A stretch of 6,371 bases of DNA from a bacterium (GCA_012839015.1 DUOF01000131.1:1-6371); one strand, 5' to 3'. Positions 1 through 5,605 are shown, counted from the first letter of the stretch. Notes: a model not told the origin generated them from the sequence alone. Numbers and translations: made by a program.

Positions 1-1857
1 ACCAGAATTAGCCATAAATATAGCCAGCATAGCAGCACTTACTAGTCCCCCGACAAGTAATCCACCTAAAGCCTTTGTACCAAAGACAAATCCGATAATT
101 ATTGGTAAGGTAACTGCAATTATTGCAGGTATGATCATTTCCTTTAAAGCAGCACGTGTAGATATGTCTACACACTTAGCATAATCTGGTTTTGATGTTC
201 CTTCCATAATTTTTGGATCTTCCTTGAATTGTCTTCTTACTTCATCGATCATTTTATTGGCCGCCCTACCTACAGAGTTTATAACTAGTGAAGTAAATAG
301 GAATGGAACCATTCCTCCAATTAAAATACCAAGAATAACTAAAGGTTCTAGGACGTTAATAGCAGTTAAATTAGTTGAAAAGGCATAGGATACAAATAAA
401 GCTAAAGAGGTAAGTACTGCGGCACCGATACAAAATCCTTTACCAACAGCAGCGGTAGTATTACCAACCGAATCAAGTTTATCTGTTATCTCCCTAACAT
501 TATCATCTAGATTTGCCATTTGGGCAATTCCACCAGCATTATCTGATATTGGTCCATATGCATCAACTGCTACAGTTATACCTACAGTAGATAGCATACC
601 AATAGCAGCTAATCCTATTCCGTACATTCCCTCTAGTAGATAAGCAAATATTACACCAAGTGCTAGGACAATGATTGTAATAGCGGTGGATCTCATTCCT
701 ACAGCATAACCTGCAATAACATTAGTAGCATGTCCGGTATTGGATTCAAAGGCAACCTCTTTTACTGGTTTATATTTATCAGAAGTATAGTATTCTGCGA
801 TAATCCCGATTAACACACCAATTACTAAACCGACTAAGATCGTTAAGAAAGGTCGATACGATTTAAGTATAATAAGACTAAAAGCTAGAGCAGATACTAG
901 GACTATAAAATTAGCAATATAAGTCGATATATTTAATGCCTTCTGCGGCTCTCTCCATTCCCGCATACGGATTATAGCAATACTGATTATTGTAGCAACA
1001 ATCCCAAGTGCTGCGATTAATAGAGGAAATAAAGCAGCATTGGTACCTTGATATATTGTAGTAGAAATACCAAGCGTTAGAGCCGAAATTATAGAACCTG
1101 CATAAGATTCTAATAAATCCGATCCCATACCAGCGATATCCCCGACATTATCTCCGACATTGTCAGCGATTACAGCAGGGTTCCTTGGATCATCTTCTGG
1201 AATTCCAACCTCAATTTTACCGACTAGATCGGCACCAACATCGGCAGCTTTAGTATAAATCCCGCCACCTACACGGGCAAACAATGCTACAAATGATGCA
1301 CCTAATCCGTAACCGATTACAATCTGACTAACTAGTACTAGGTTCTTAGTTGTTAAATAAAGTACTAACATAGAGCTAGTAAGACCAAATAGTCCAAAAC
1401 CTGCGACACTTAAACCAACAACTGCACCACCACTAAAAGCCATCTTTAGTGCTTTACTCATTCCACTCGTATTAGCAGCAGATGTAGTAAGTGAATTTGC
1501 TTTAACCCCTGCCAACATACCAACAAAACCTGCTAACCCCGAAAAACTAGCACCTACAATAAAACAAAGTGCACTTCTCCACCCAACACCTTCAGCATTT
1601 CTAAGTGCAGGTATAAATCCAAGCAGTGCTAGTAAAACCCCAGTAGCGATTACAAATACTGCAATAATTCTATATTCTCTTTTAATAAAAGCCAGGGTAC
1701 CTTCTTTAATATAAGAAGATATTTCTTCTATTTTACTATTTCCTACTTTTAACTTATTTAATTGACCCTTTAAAAAGAACGTGTAAATAAGGGAAATCAA
1801 AGTCGTACCAATTATCGATGCTAAGAAAATAATAAATGTTTTGTCATCTAAGTTCAT
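1..1857 (-). CDS. hppA: Membrane-bound K+-stimulated pyrophosphate-energised sodium pump (partial, 3' end off window)
   Basis: Integral membrane pyrophosphatase: hydrolyses PPi and uses the energy to move Na+ (possibly also H+) out of the cytoplasm. 619 codons are present; the C-terminal part, including the third conserved substrate-binding block, lies beyond the left edge. Seen: repeated hydrophobic helices throughout, the PPi/Mg site YTKAADVGADLVGK with K203, D206 and D210, the DNVGDNVGDIAG block with D232, D236 and D240, and the DAYGPISDNAGG block with D432 and D439. GNTTAAVGK has Ala at 469 and Gly at 472, where K+-independent enzymes carry Lys and Thr, so K+ dependence is predicted. Glu250 in SDLLESYAG sits at the helix-6 position typical of Na+-transporting members; plant-type H+ pumps have the Glu four residues later. 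The ATG start has a GAGAGGAG Shine-Dalgarno site about 8 bases upstream. Transcribed away from acp. Family certain; ion specificity inferred from these residues. Confidence 0.97.
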   Translation of the reverse strand, partial: MNLDDKTFIIFLASIIGTTLISLIYTFFLKGQLNKLKVGNSKIEEISSYIKEGTLAFIKREYRIIAVFVIATGVLLALLGFIPALRNAEGVGWRSALCFIVGASFSGLAGFVGMLAGVKANSLTTSAANTSGMSKALKMAFSGGAVVGLSVAGFGLFGLTSSMLVLYLTTKNLVLVSQIVIGYGLGASFVALFARVGGGIYTKAADVGADLVGKIEVGIPEDDPRNPAVIADNVGDNVGDIAGMGSDLLESYAGSIISALTLGISTTIYQGTNAALFPLLIAALGIVATIISIAIIRMREWREPQKALNISTYIANFIVLVSALAFSLIILKSYRPFLTILVGLVIGVLIGIIAEYYTSDKYKPVKEVAFESNTGHATNVIAGYAVGMRSTAITIIVLALGVIFAYLLEGMYGIGLAAIGMLSTVGITVAVDAYGPISDNAGGIAQMANLDDNVREITDKLDSVGNTTAAVGKGFCIGAAVLTSLALFVSYAFSTNLTAINVLEPLVILGILIGGMVPFLFTSLVINSVGRAANKMIDEVRRQFKEDPKIMEGTSKPDYAKCVDISTRAALKEMIIPAIIAVTLPIIIGFVFGTKALGGLLVGGLVSAAMLAIFMANSG

Positions 1858-1864
1858 TTGTATG

Positions 1865-1874
1865 CTCCTCTCTT
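1865..1874 (-). promoter_or_regulatory. Ribosome binding site of hppA
   Basis: Read on the minus strand this is AAGAGAGGAG followed by C, about 7 bases before the ATG at 1857. It fixes the start of the pump gene. Confidence 0.7.
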
Positions 1875-1918
1875 GCTGATACTTAAATATAAATAATGAT
1901 AAAACAACATCTAAGTTG

Positions 1919-1947
1919 ATTATAATAAAACGATATCTTAAAGACAA
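1919..1947 (-). promoter_or_regulatory. Promoter of hppA
   Basis: On the minus strand there is a -35 element TTGTCT (1942-1947, 4 of 6 consensus) and a perfect -10 TATAAT (1919-1924), separated by exactly 17 bases. Transcription would begin near 1912, giving a leader of about 55 nt. An imperfect inverted repeat (ATCTTAA about 1968 to TTAAGAT about 1936) overlaps the -35 and could be an operator. From this promoter the folded element at 2034-2099 would not be in the transcript. Confidence 0.6.
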
Positions 1948-2033
1948 GAATATGGACTTCTTAAGATTTGAATAATTACTAAACGGGTAACAAAAGGGTT
2001 TGAAATTTATAGATAACAAACGCCAAGATATCC

Positions 2034-2099
2034 CTACATATTAAAAGAGGGTTTTTAACCCTCTTCCTACCTTGCGGGTATAAAACCCGTAATATGTAG
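2034..2099. repeat. Three-way-junction-like palindromic element of unknown family
   Basis: Outer arms CTACATATT (2034-2042) and AATATGTAG (2091-2099) are perfect 9-bp inverted repeats. They enclose two further hairpins: AAGAGGGTT / AACCCTCTT (2045-2053 / 2057-2065, 9 bp, 3-base loop) and CGGGT / ACCCG (2075-2079 / 2085-2089, loop ATAAA). An 8-base unpaired linker separates the two. Both strands fold equally well. It lies between divergent genes, where no ordinary terminator is expected, and neither strand has a long T tract after the full fold. It could be a riboswitch-like RNA domain, a small non-autonomous palindromic repeat, or a protein-binding cruciform. It matches no riboswitch core I can recall. 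Confidence 0.6.
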
Positions 2100-2221
2100 C
2101 TATGTAAACTATATTATGACTTACATGATATACTTACACTTTTATTATGTGTTTGTCTAAGAAAAATATAACAATATTTTAATAAAATATTTTTCACCTA
2201 ATCATAAAATAATTTAAAATG

Positions 2222-2294
2222 GTATAAAAATGTATAAAAAAGCATTAATAACGTTAAAAAAGTGTAATAAAGTATGAAGAAATAGTAAAAAAAA
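2222..2294. other. Phased A-tract block (predicted curved DNA)
   Basis: A-tracts or A-rich tracts recur every 10 bp, starting at 2226, 2236, 2256, 2266 and about 2287. Several are preceded by GTAT, GTT or GTGT. In-phase A-tracts at helical spacing are the classic cause of intrinsic DNA bending. The block lies in the divergent hppA/acp spacer about 300 bp from either promoter, so it may be a chromatin-protein binding or topological element. No ORF of note crosses it. Confidence 0.5.
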
Positions 2295-2303
2295 GTTTAA
2301 ACA

Positions 2304-2339
2304 GTTAAAGGAACACCCATAAACTATGGTGATTTTAAC
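2304..2339 (+). other. Nested inverted repeat / possible RNA hairpin
   Basis: GTTAAA (2304-2309) pairs with TTTAAC (2334-2339). After a small internal loop, CACC-c-ATA (2314-2321) pairs with TATGGTG (2325-2331) around the loop AAC. It is a two-tier hairpin without a strong T tract, so it is a poor terminator candidate. No gene assignment is possible. Confidence 0.4.
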
Positions 2340-2390
2340 GCTTTCAAATTATACATGCTTTATAAGGGGTATTAAAAACTATGTGCAGAA

Positions 2391-2526
2391 TATAAATGAG
2401 AGAATAATATTATATGAGGGCTCTGCTTTAAAGGGGTGAAGCGGAAATTTATACCCTACAATTCTCTGCCCGAGATTGGAAACAAGTAATACGGAAGTAA
2501 TTTATTAGATTTATTGTAATAATAAA
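2391..2526 (+). other. Candidate structured RNA segment, less AT-rich than its surroundings
   Basis: About 2416-2500 is clearly richer in G and C than the flanking spacer and has several complementary segments. AGAGAAT (2399-2405) pairs with ATTCTCT (2461-2467). TCTC (2464-2467) can instead pair with the adjacent GAGA (2472-2475), so the two folds exclude each other. GGGC (2418-2421) matches GCCC (2468-2471), which is the loop of that second hairpin, and GCTT / AAGC (about 2425-2442) forms a small hairpin. TTTATTA / TAATAAA (2501-2507 / 2520-2526) follows. A 17-codon open stretch beginning GTG at 2436 also runs through it, but its G-rich stretch abuts the start codon. No known RNA family was recognised, and no clear promoter precedes it. 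Confidence 0.3.
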
Positions 2527-2560
2527 GAAAACCCTAAACTGGTGTTTAATCCCAAAAACA

Positions 2561-2589
2561 TGGACAAGAATACAACAAAAGTTTATAAT
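2561..2589 (+). promoter_or_regulatory. Promoter of the acp-yqeY operon
   Basis: TGGACA (2561-2566, 5 of 6 consensus) and a perfect TATAAT (2584-2589) are separated by 17 bases. The start site would fall near 2596, directly at the Shine-Dalgarno sequence, giving a leader of only about 13 nt. This would exclude the upstream folded segments from the main transcript unless there is also a distal promoter. Confidence 0.6.
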
Positions 2590-2608
2590 TTAAAAAGAGG
2601 TGGAAGAC

Positions 2609-2848
2609 ATGGAAGAGATAAACTACTTAGAAGAATTTAAAAAAGTGATTGCAGACAAAATAGGAGACAAAATAGAAATTACCTTAGAATCAAATTTAAA
2701 AGACTTAGGATTAGACTCACTTGATCTAGTTGAAATAATTCTAGATGCAGAAGATAGACTAGAAATTACTTTTGAAAATGAGGAACTGCTTGAATTTAAA
2801 ACAGTCGGAGATGTTGTTAAAGCAGCTGAAAAGAAGGAACGCTACTAA
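2609..2848 (+). CDS. acpP: Acyl carrier protein
   Basis: Small acidic cytosolic carrier (79 residues) that holds growing acyl chains on 4'-phosphopantetheine. Seen: the attachment motif LGLDSLDLVEI with Ser37 in DSLD, the long first helix, the acidic helix II (LVEIILDAEDRLEI), and a VGDVVKAAE C-terminal helix, all at normal family length. The ATG at 2609 was preferred over an in-frame GTG at 2600, because GAGGTGG (2597-2603) is the Shine-Dalgarno site and the GTG lies inside it. The stop overlaps the start of the yqeY-like gene by one base, so the two are probably translationally coupled. No fab or pls genes lie next to it in this window. It could be the main fatty-acid ACP or a second, dedicated one; the sequence alone does not decide. 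Confidence 0.93.
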   Translation: MEEINYLEEFKKVIADKIGDKIEITLESNLKDLGLDSLDLVEIILDAEDRLEITFENEELLEFKTVGDVVKAAEKKERY

Positions 2849-3276
2849 TGTTATTAAATGAACTAAAAAAAGCTAATATGGACGCCCTAAGGAGTAAAGA
2901 TTCCAATGCTAGGGCTATCTATTCTGTCTTAATTAATAAATGTGATATGTTAGCCATAGAGAAAAGAAGGAACAATGAAGAACTTACCGACTTAGATGTT
3001 GTCTTAACTATTCAAAAGACTCTTAAGGAGTTACAAGAAGAAAAAGAAAACTTTGAAAAGGTTAATAACACCGAAAGAGTTAGTTTATTAACGCAGCAAG
3101 AAAAACTTTTAGAAAAGTTCTTACCTAAGATGTTAAGTGAAGATGAAATAGTTAAAGAAATAGAATCACTAGAAGATAAATCCATCCCTAGTGTAATGAA
3201 ACATTTTAAGGCAAACCACGCAGGAAAAGTTGATATGAAGGAAGTAAGCAATATCGCTAGAAGATATCAAGGATGA
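2848..3276 (+). CDS. yqeY: GatB/YqeY domain-containing protein
   Basis: 142-residue helical protein of the YqeY family, related to the C-terminal tRNA-binding domain of the GatB subunit of Asp/Glu-tRNA amidotransferase; its exact role is unsettled. Seen: N-terminal LLNELKKANMDALRSKD, where most members have a similar short helix followed by KxK; the central IQKTLKELQEEKENFEKVN helix; the hallmark EKLLEKFLPKMLSEDEI (residues 85-101); and the end VMKHFKANHAGKVDMKEVSNIARRY, the counterpart of the usual VMxxLxxxxxGxxDxxxVxxxVK block. The C-terminal part is a little shorter and more divergent than in Bacillus YqeY. It starts in the TAATG overlap with acp and has no independent spacing for its own leader. 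It ends with TGA and is followed by the terminator at 3370. Confidence 0.9.
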   Translation: MLLNELKKANMDALRSKDSNARAIYSVLINKCDMLAIEKRRNNEELTDLDVVLTIQKTLKELQEEKENFEKVNNTERVSLLTQQEKLLEKFLPKMLSEDEIVKEIESLEDKSIPSVMKHFKANHAGKVDMKEVSNIARRYQG

Positions 3277-3369
3277 TTTTCTCTAATAAGGTTTATAGTT
3301 AAAGTAATGGTGATTTCCCCTAAATTATTGGGATACTCGCTACCCTAAGTACATATATATATAGCTTAA

Positions 3370-3415
3370 AAAACCCTCATTTACGACTGAAATATGTCAT
3401 CAAAATGGGGGTTTT
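3370..3415. terminator. Bidirectional intrinsic terminator
   Basis: AAAACCCTCATTT (3370-3382) pairs over 13 bp (one U-G wobble) with AAATGGGGGTTTT (3403-3415) around a 20-base loop. The plus strand continues TTTTATATTT and the minus strand ends GGGTTTTTT, so it can end both the acp-yqeY operon and the opposing gene that stops at 3461. Confidence 0.8.
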
Positions 3416-3460
3416 ATATTTCCGTTTACAAGGTAACTTTTGATCTTTATATAAAAATAT

Positions 3461-3829
3461 TTAATAAGATTGAAACCGTAACAAACGGTTGTACTTCTCT
3501 CCCTCATTGAAACAGTTATTATCAAACCACATTTCGAAGAATATATCAGCCGGGAAATAGTTATATCCATCCTGCAGATCATCGTTAAGGTCATAACAAT
3601 CTGCAAAGATAATCATATCATTCAATTCATTGTCATTTACCTGGTCATAATCTATAACAATTTTATAGTGCCCATCGTAATCAATATTTTCAATGATAAC
3701 TGTGTTATTTTCTCTGGGTTGTTTTATCAAATAACTTTTAAATGCCCTAAAGGTTTTAAAAAGCGGTTTGTTATTGTTACCTAAATTACTCTCTACTTCA
3801 TAACTAACATCCTCGAAAAACTTAACCAC
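3461..3829 (-). CDS. Hypothetical protein, Asp/Asn-rich, 122 residues
   Basis: Not recognised. The product is a small soluble-looking protein with no signal peptide or membrane segment. It is rich in Asp, Asn, Tyr and Phe, with beta-like stretches (NTVIIENIDYDGHYKIVIDY, residues about 42-61) followed by a strongly acidic middle and an aromatic end (PADIFFEMWFDNN). The start is GTG at 3829; an in-frame stop lies 30 bases upstream, and an AAAAGGTG Shine-Dalgarno sequence lies about 15 bases before the GTG, longer than usual. It is convergent with yqeY and shares its terminator; it is divergent from the GNAT cassette. The small acidic, aromatic character is seen in many immunity or inhibitor proteins, but no partner toxin is visible, so this is only a speculation. 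Confidence 0.6.
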   Translation of the reverse strand: MVKFFEDVSYEVESNLGNNNKPLFKTFRAFKSYLIKQPRENNTVIIENIDYDGHYKIVIDYDQVNDNELNDMIIFADCYDLNDDLQDGYNYFPADIFFEMWFDNNCFNEGEKYNRLLRFQSY

Positions 3830-3908
3830 GCTTTTTAATGTTGTGCACCTTTTGAATTAAAATAGCGTTTAATTGGGAGAGTTACAGGAGTAAAAGATAC
3901 TTATAATA

Positions 3909-3937
3909 TTTATATATTTTATAGAACATGTTATAAT
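3909..3937 (+). promoter_or_regulatory. Extended -10 promoter of the GNAT cassette, with overlapping palindrome
   Basis: A perfect TATAAT (3932-3937) is preceded by TGT (3929-3931), making an extended -10; the -35 TTTATA (3909-3914, 4 of 6) is 17 bases away. The perfect 8-bp palindrome AACATGTT (3925-3932) lies across the spacer/-10 border and is a candidate operator. The gene starts 50 bases downstream. Confidence 0.6.
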
Positions 3938-3986
3938 GTGCAAGATGAAGACTATATAAAAACTGGGTTATAATCAGGAGGATTTT

Positions 3987-4697
3987 ATGGAAGTAATTGA
4001 AATACGGGTGGGCGATAAATCATATGAAAGGCTTGAGGAACTCTACAATGAAATCCTGTTAAAGGCTTTTCCCGATGGTGATGAATTGGAATCGCTTGAT
4101 AATATTAGATTTTATTTAAATAATGCGGAGAAATTGAGGGCAATCAAATGTAATTATCACATATTAGCATGTATAATTGGTGATAAGATAGTTGGAGGTT
4201 TAATTGGCGATTATTACGCCTCTTGCAATTCATGCCTAATTGAGTATATTGCAACAGATTATAATTATAGAGGTATGGGAGTTTCCAAAAAAATGTTAGA
4301 ATATTTTTATAGTCTTCAAAAGAAAAATGCTATAAATAATGGGAAGAGAGAAATAGATTATATTTTTGTTGAATGTGAAAATCCGTCTAAGTTCAATGAT
4401 AACGTAAATATGATTAAAAGAATACAATATTGGAACCATCTAAAATACTATAAGCTTGACTTTAAATATATCCAGGCAGCGTTAGACAAAGAAAAGCAGT
4501 CAATAGATTTTTTAAATCTATTTTGCTATGTTAACAATAGAAGTTTAGGTAATGAAGTTTCAAGGGAAAACATTTTTAAATTTTTGCATGATTTTCAAAA
4601 ATATTCATTGGGTATAAAAAATCCATCTAATCACAAAGATTTCATAAAAATGTTAGAAGAAAACACTGAAAAAAAATTTAAAATTTTGCCACAATAA
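3987..4697 (+). CDS. GNAT family N-acetyltransferase with long C-terminal extension
   Basis: Predicted cytosolic acetyl-CoA-dependent N-acyltransferase; substrate unknown. Seen: the core GNAT fold in about residues 1-150, with strand-turn HILACIIGDKIVGGLIGDYY (58-77), strand LIEYIATDYNYRG (84-96) and the acetyl-CoA pyrophosphate-binding motif A RGMGVSKKML (95-104, matching R-G-x-G-x). The strand YIFVECENP follows, as in members that use a beta-5 splay. A roughly 80-residue extension after the fold (from about 155: YYKLDFKYIQAALDKEK onward) is longer than in simple GNATs and probably adds a substrate lid. The start is ATG with an ideal AGGAGG (3976-3981). It is the first gene of a two-GNAT cassette with its own promoter; the next gene begins 45 bases downstream. 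Confidence 0.85.
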   Translation: MEVIEIRVGDKSYERLEELYNEILLKAFPDGDELESLDNIRFYLNNAEKLRAIKCNYHILACIIGDKIVGGLIGDYYASCNSCLIEYIATDYNYRGMGVSKKMLEYFYSLQKKNAINNGKREIDYIFVECENPSKFNDNVNMIKRIQYWNHLKYYKLDFKYIQAALDKEKQSIDFLNLFCYVNNRSLGNEVSRENIFKFLHDFQKYSLGIKNPSNHKDFIKMLEENTEKKFKILPQ

Positions 4698-4742
4698 ATA
4701 AAAGATTTAAAAAAATTGATCAAAGGATAAGTGTGTTTTATT

Positions 4743-5363
4743 ATGAAAAAAATTCAAAACTTAGAGGTAAGTAAATTCAGAGTGGAGAATTCTCTGAAAG
4801 ATGATTATTTGGAACAAATGTTAAAACTAGATGAAAGTAATTATAGTGAGGACGATAAGGGTACATACTCTATGTGCATGGATTGGTATAGTGTAAACAA
4901 TGATATATATATAATATTGTTATATGACAATAAAGTGGTTGGTTATATTAACTTTATTGCACTGACAAAAGAAGCGTATCAAAAATTCAAAACTGCACAA
5001 ATACGAGATACGGACTTAACCAGTAAAGATATCTTACCTTTTGTAGCTGATAAAGAGAACTATTGCTTATTTATGTCTATTGTGATTCACCCGAATTTTA
5101 GAAATGGAGATGCGGTGAAAATTCTTACAAAGGCTTGGCAATACAAACTACAACAGCTGGAAAAAAAAGGTGTTAAAATTAAAAGCATTCTAGCCGATTG
5201 CGTTAGTGAAGATGGAGAAAGATATATTAAAAGACTAGGGTTTGAAAGTGTTATTGCAACCTCACATGATAGTATAATATATGAAAAGTCATTACGAATA
5301 AACTCTAAGTCACAAACCATTGAAAGAGAAAGTTGTCAAAACAAAGAAAAACCACTACTGTAG
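4743..5363 (+). CDS. Second, dissimilar GNAT-like N-acetyltransferase
   Basis: 206 residues from ATG 4743. An in-frame GTG at 4731 would add four residues; AAAGGA (4722-4727) lies 3 bases from the GTG and 15 from the ATG, so the start is uncertain. MKKIQ was chosen as the more natural N-terminus. Seen: an N-terminal helix, strand-turn IYIILLYDNKVVGYINFIAL (55-74), strand CLFMSIVIHPNFRNGDAVKIL (108-128) in the motif A position, and the typical C-terminal GERYIKRLGFESV (158-170) with strand SIIYEKSL. Motif A reads FRNGDA, keeping Gly122 and Ala124 but looking one residue shorter than R-x-x-G-x-A, so cofactor binding may be altered. Residues 185-206 run past the fold, and the last four codons lie in the terminator stem. 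Probably co-transcribed with the GNAT upstream; substrate unknown. Confidence 0.8.
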   Translation: MKKIQNLEVSKFRVENSLKDDYLEQMLKLDESNYSEDDKGTYSMCMDWYSVNNDIYIILLYDNKVVGYINFIALTKEAYQKFKTAQIRDTDLTSKDILPFVADKENYCLFMSIVIHPNFRNGDAVKILTKAWQYKLQQLEKKGVKIKSILADCVSEDGERYIKRLGFESVIATSHDSIIYEKSLRINSKSQTIERESCQNKEKPLL

Positions 5364-5376
5364 AAGTAGTGGTTTT
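5348..5376. terminator. Intrinsic terminator overlapping the GNAT stop codon, bidirectional
   Basis: AAAACCACTACT (5348-5359) and AGTAGTGGTTTT (5365-5376) form a perfect 12-bp stem around the loop GTAGA. The plus strand continues ATTTTC; the minus strand reads GGTTTTTCTTT. The stop codon TAG (5361-5363) sits in the loop. It also faces the minus-strand DUF6512 gene, for which no other terminator is visible. Confidence 0.88.
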
Positions 5377-5605
5377 ATTTTCGGGTAGGATAGGTGATTC
5401 GCCTTATGGCCATAAACCGTTAGTATAATATTTAAAAGGGATATTTTGTTTGATTAACTTCCTCGTATATAAGATTTATCACATATATTTACATATTTTT
5501 TTGCGTATTGGGCGAGAAATAGTTACCAGTAAATTTTATGGAAGGACGATAACCCATTAAAGTTCGCAAGAATAAGTATTTATGAATTATTTTTTTAATT
5601 TTTTT
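5377..5605. other. Intergenic spacer with two adjacent short palindromes
   Basis: This is the convergent spacer between the GNAT cassette and the DUF6512 gene. Near-palindrome AGGTGATTCGCCT (5392-5404) touches perfect palindrome TTATGGCCATAA (5404-5415). The rest is AT-rich with T runs before 5606. No gene, promoter pair or RNA gene can be supported. Confidence 0.35.

Noticed and set aside
2045..2065. 9-bp hairpin as a simple terminator
   Set aside because: No gene ends here on either strand, the T tract is only four bases on the minus strand, and the hairpin is enclosed by the larger 2034-2099 fold.
2173..2191. AATATTTT / AAAATATT inverted repeat
   Set aside because: Made only of A and T in a very AT-rich spacer, so it is likely by chance.
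1858..2600. Known riboswitch or T-box upstream of hppA or acp
   Set aside because: I found no T-box AGGGTGG core and no TPP, SAM, FMN, lysine, purine or cyclic-dinucleotide core words in the arrangements I know.
2600..2608. GTG at 2600 as start of the acyl carrier protein
   Set aside because: It lies within GAGGTGG, the Shine-Dalgarno site correctly spaced for the ATG at 2609, and has no good ribosome binding site of its own.
3012..3251. 79-residue minus-strand ORF
   Set aside because: Shadow on the opposite strand of the yqeY-like gene; composition (Ser/Leu-rich) is typical of antisense reading.
3400..3606. 68-residue minus-strand ORF
   Set aside because: Overlaps the 122-residue gene in another frame and runs through the terminator.
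5087..5320. 77-residue minus-strand ORF
   Set aside because: Antisense shadow of the second GNAT gene.
5390..5430. Fluoride-riboswitch-like words (GGTGAT, TTCGCC, CCATAAAC)
   Set aside because: The order and spacing do not form the known pseudoknot core as I recall it, the conserved 3' half is absent, and no fluoride-related gene follows.
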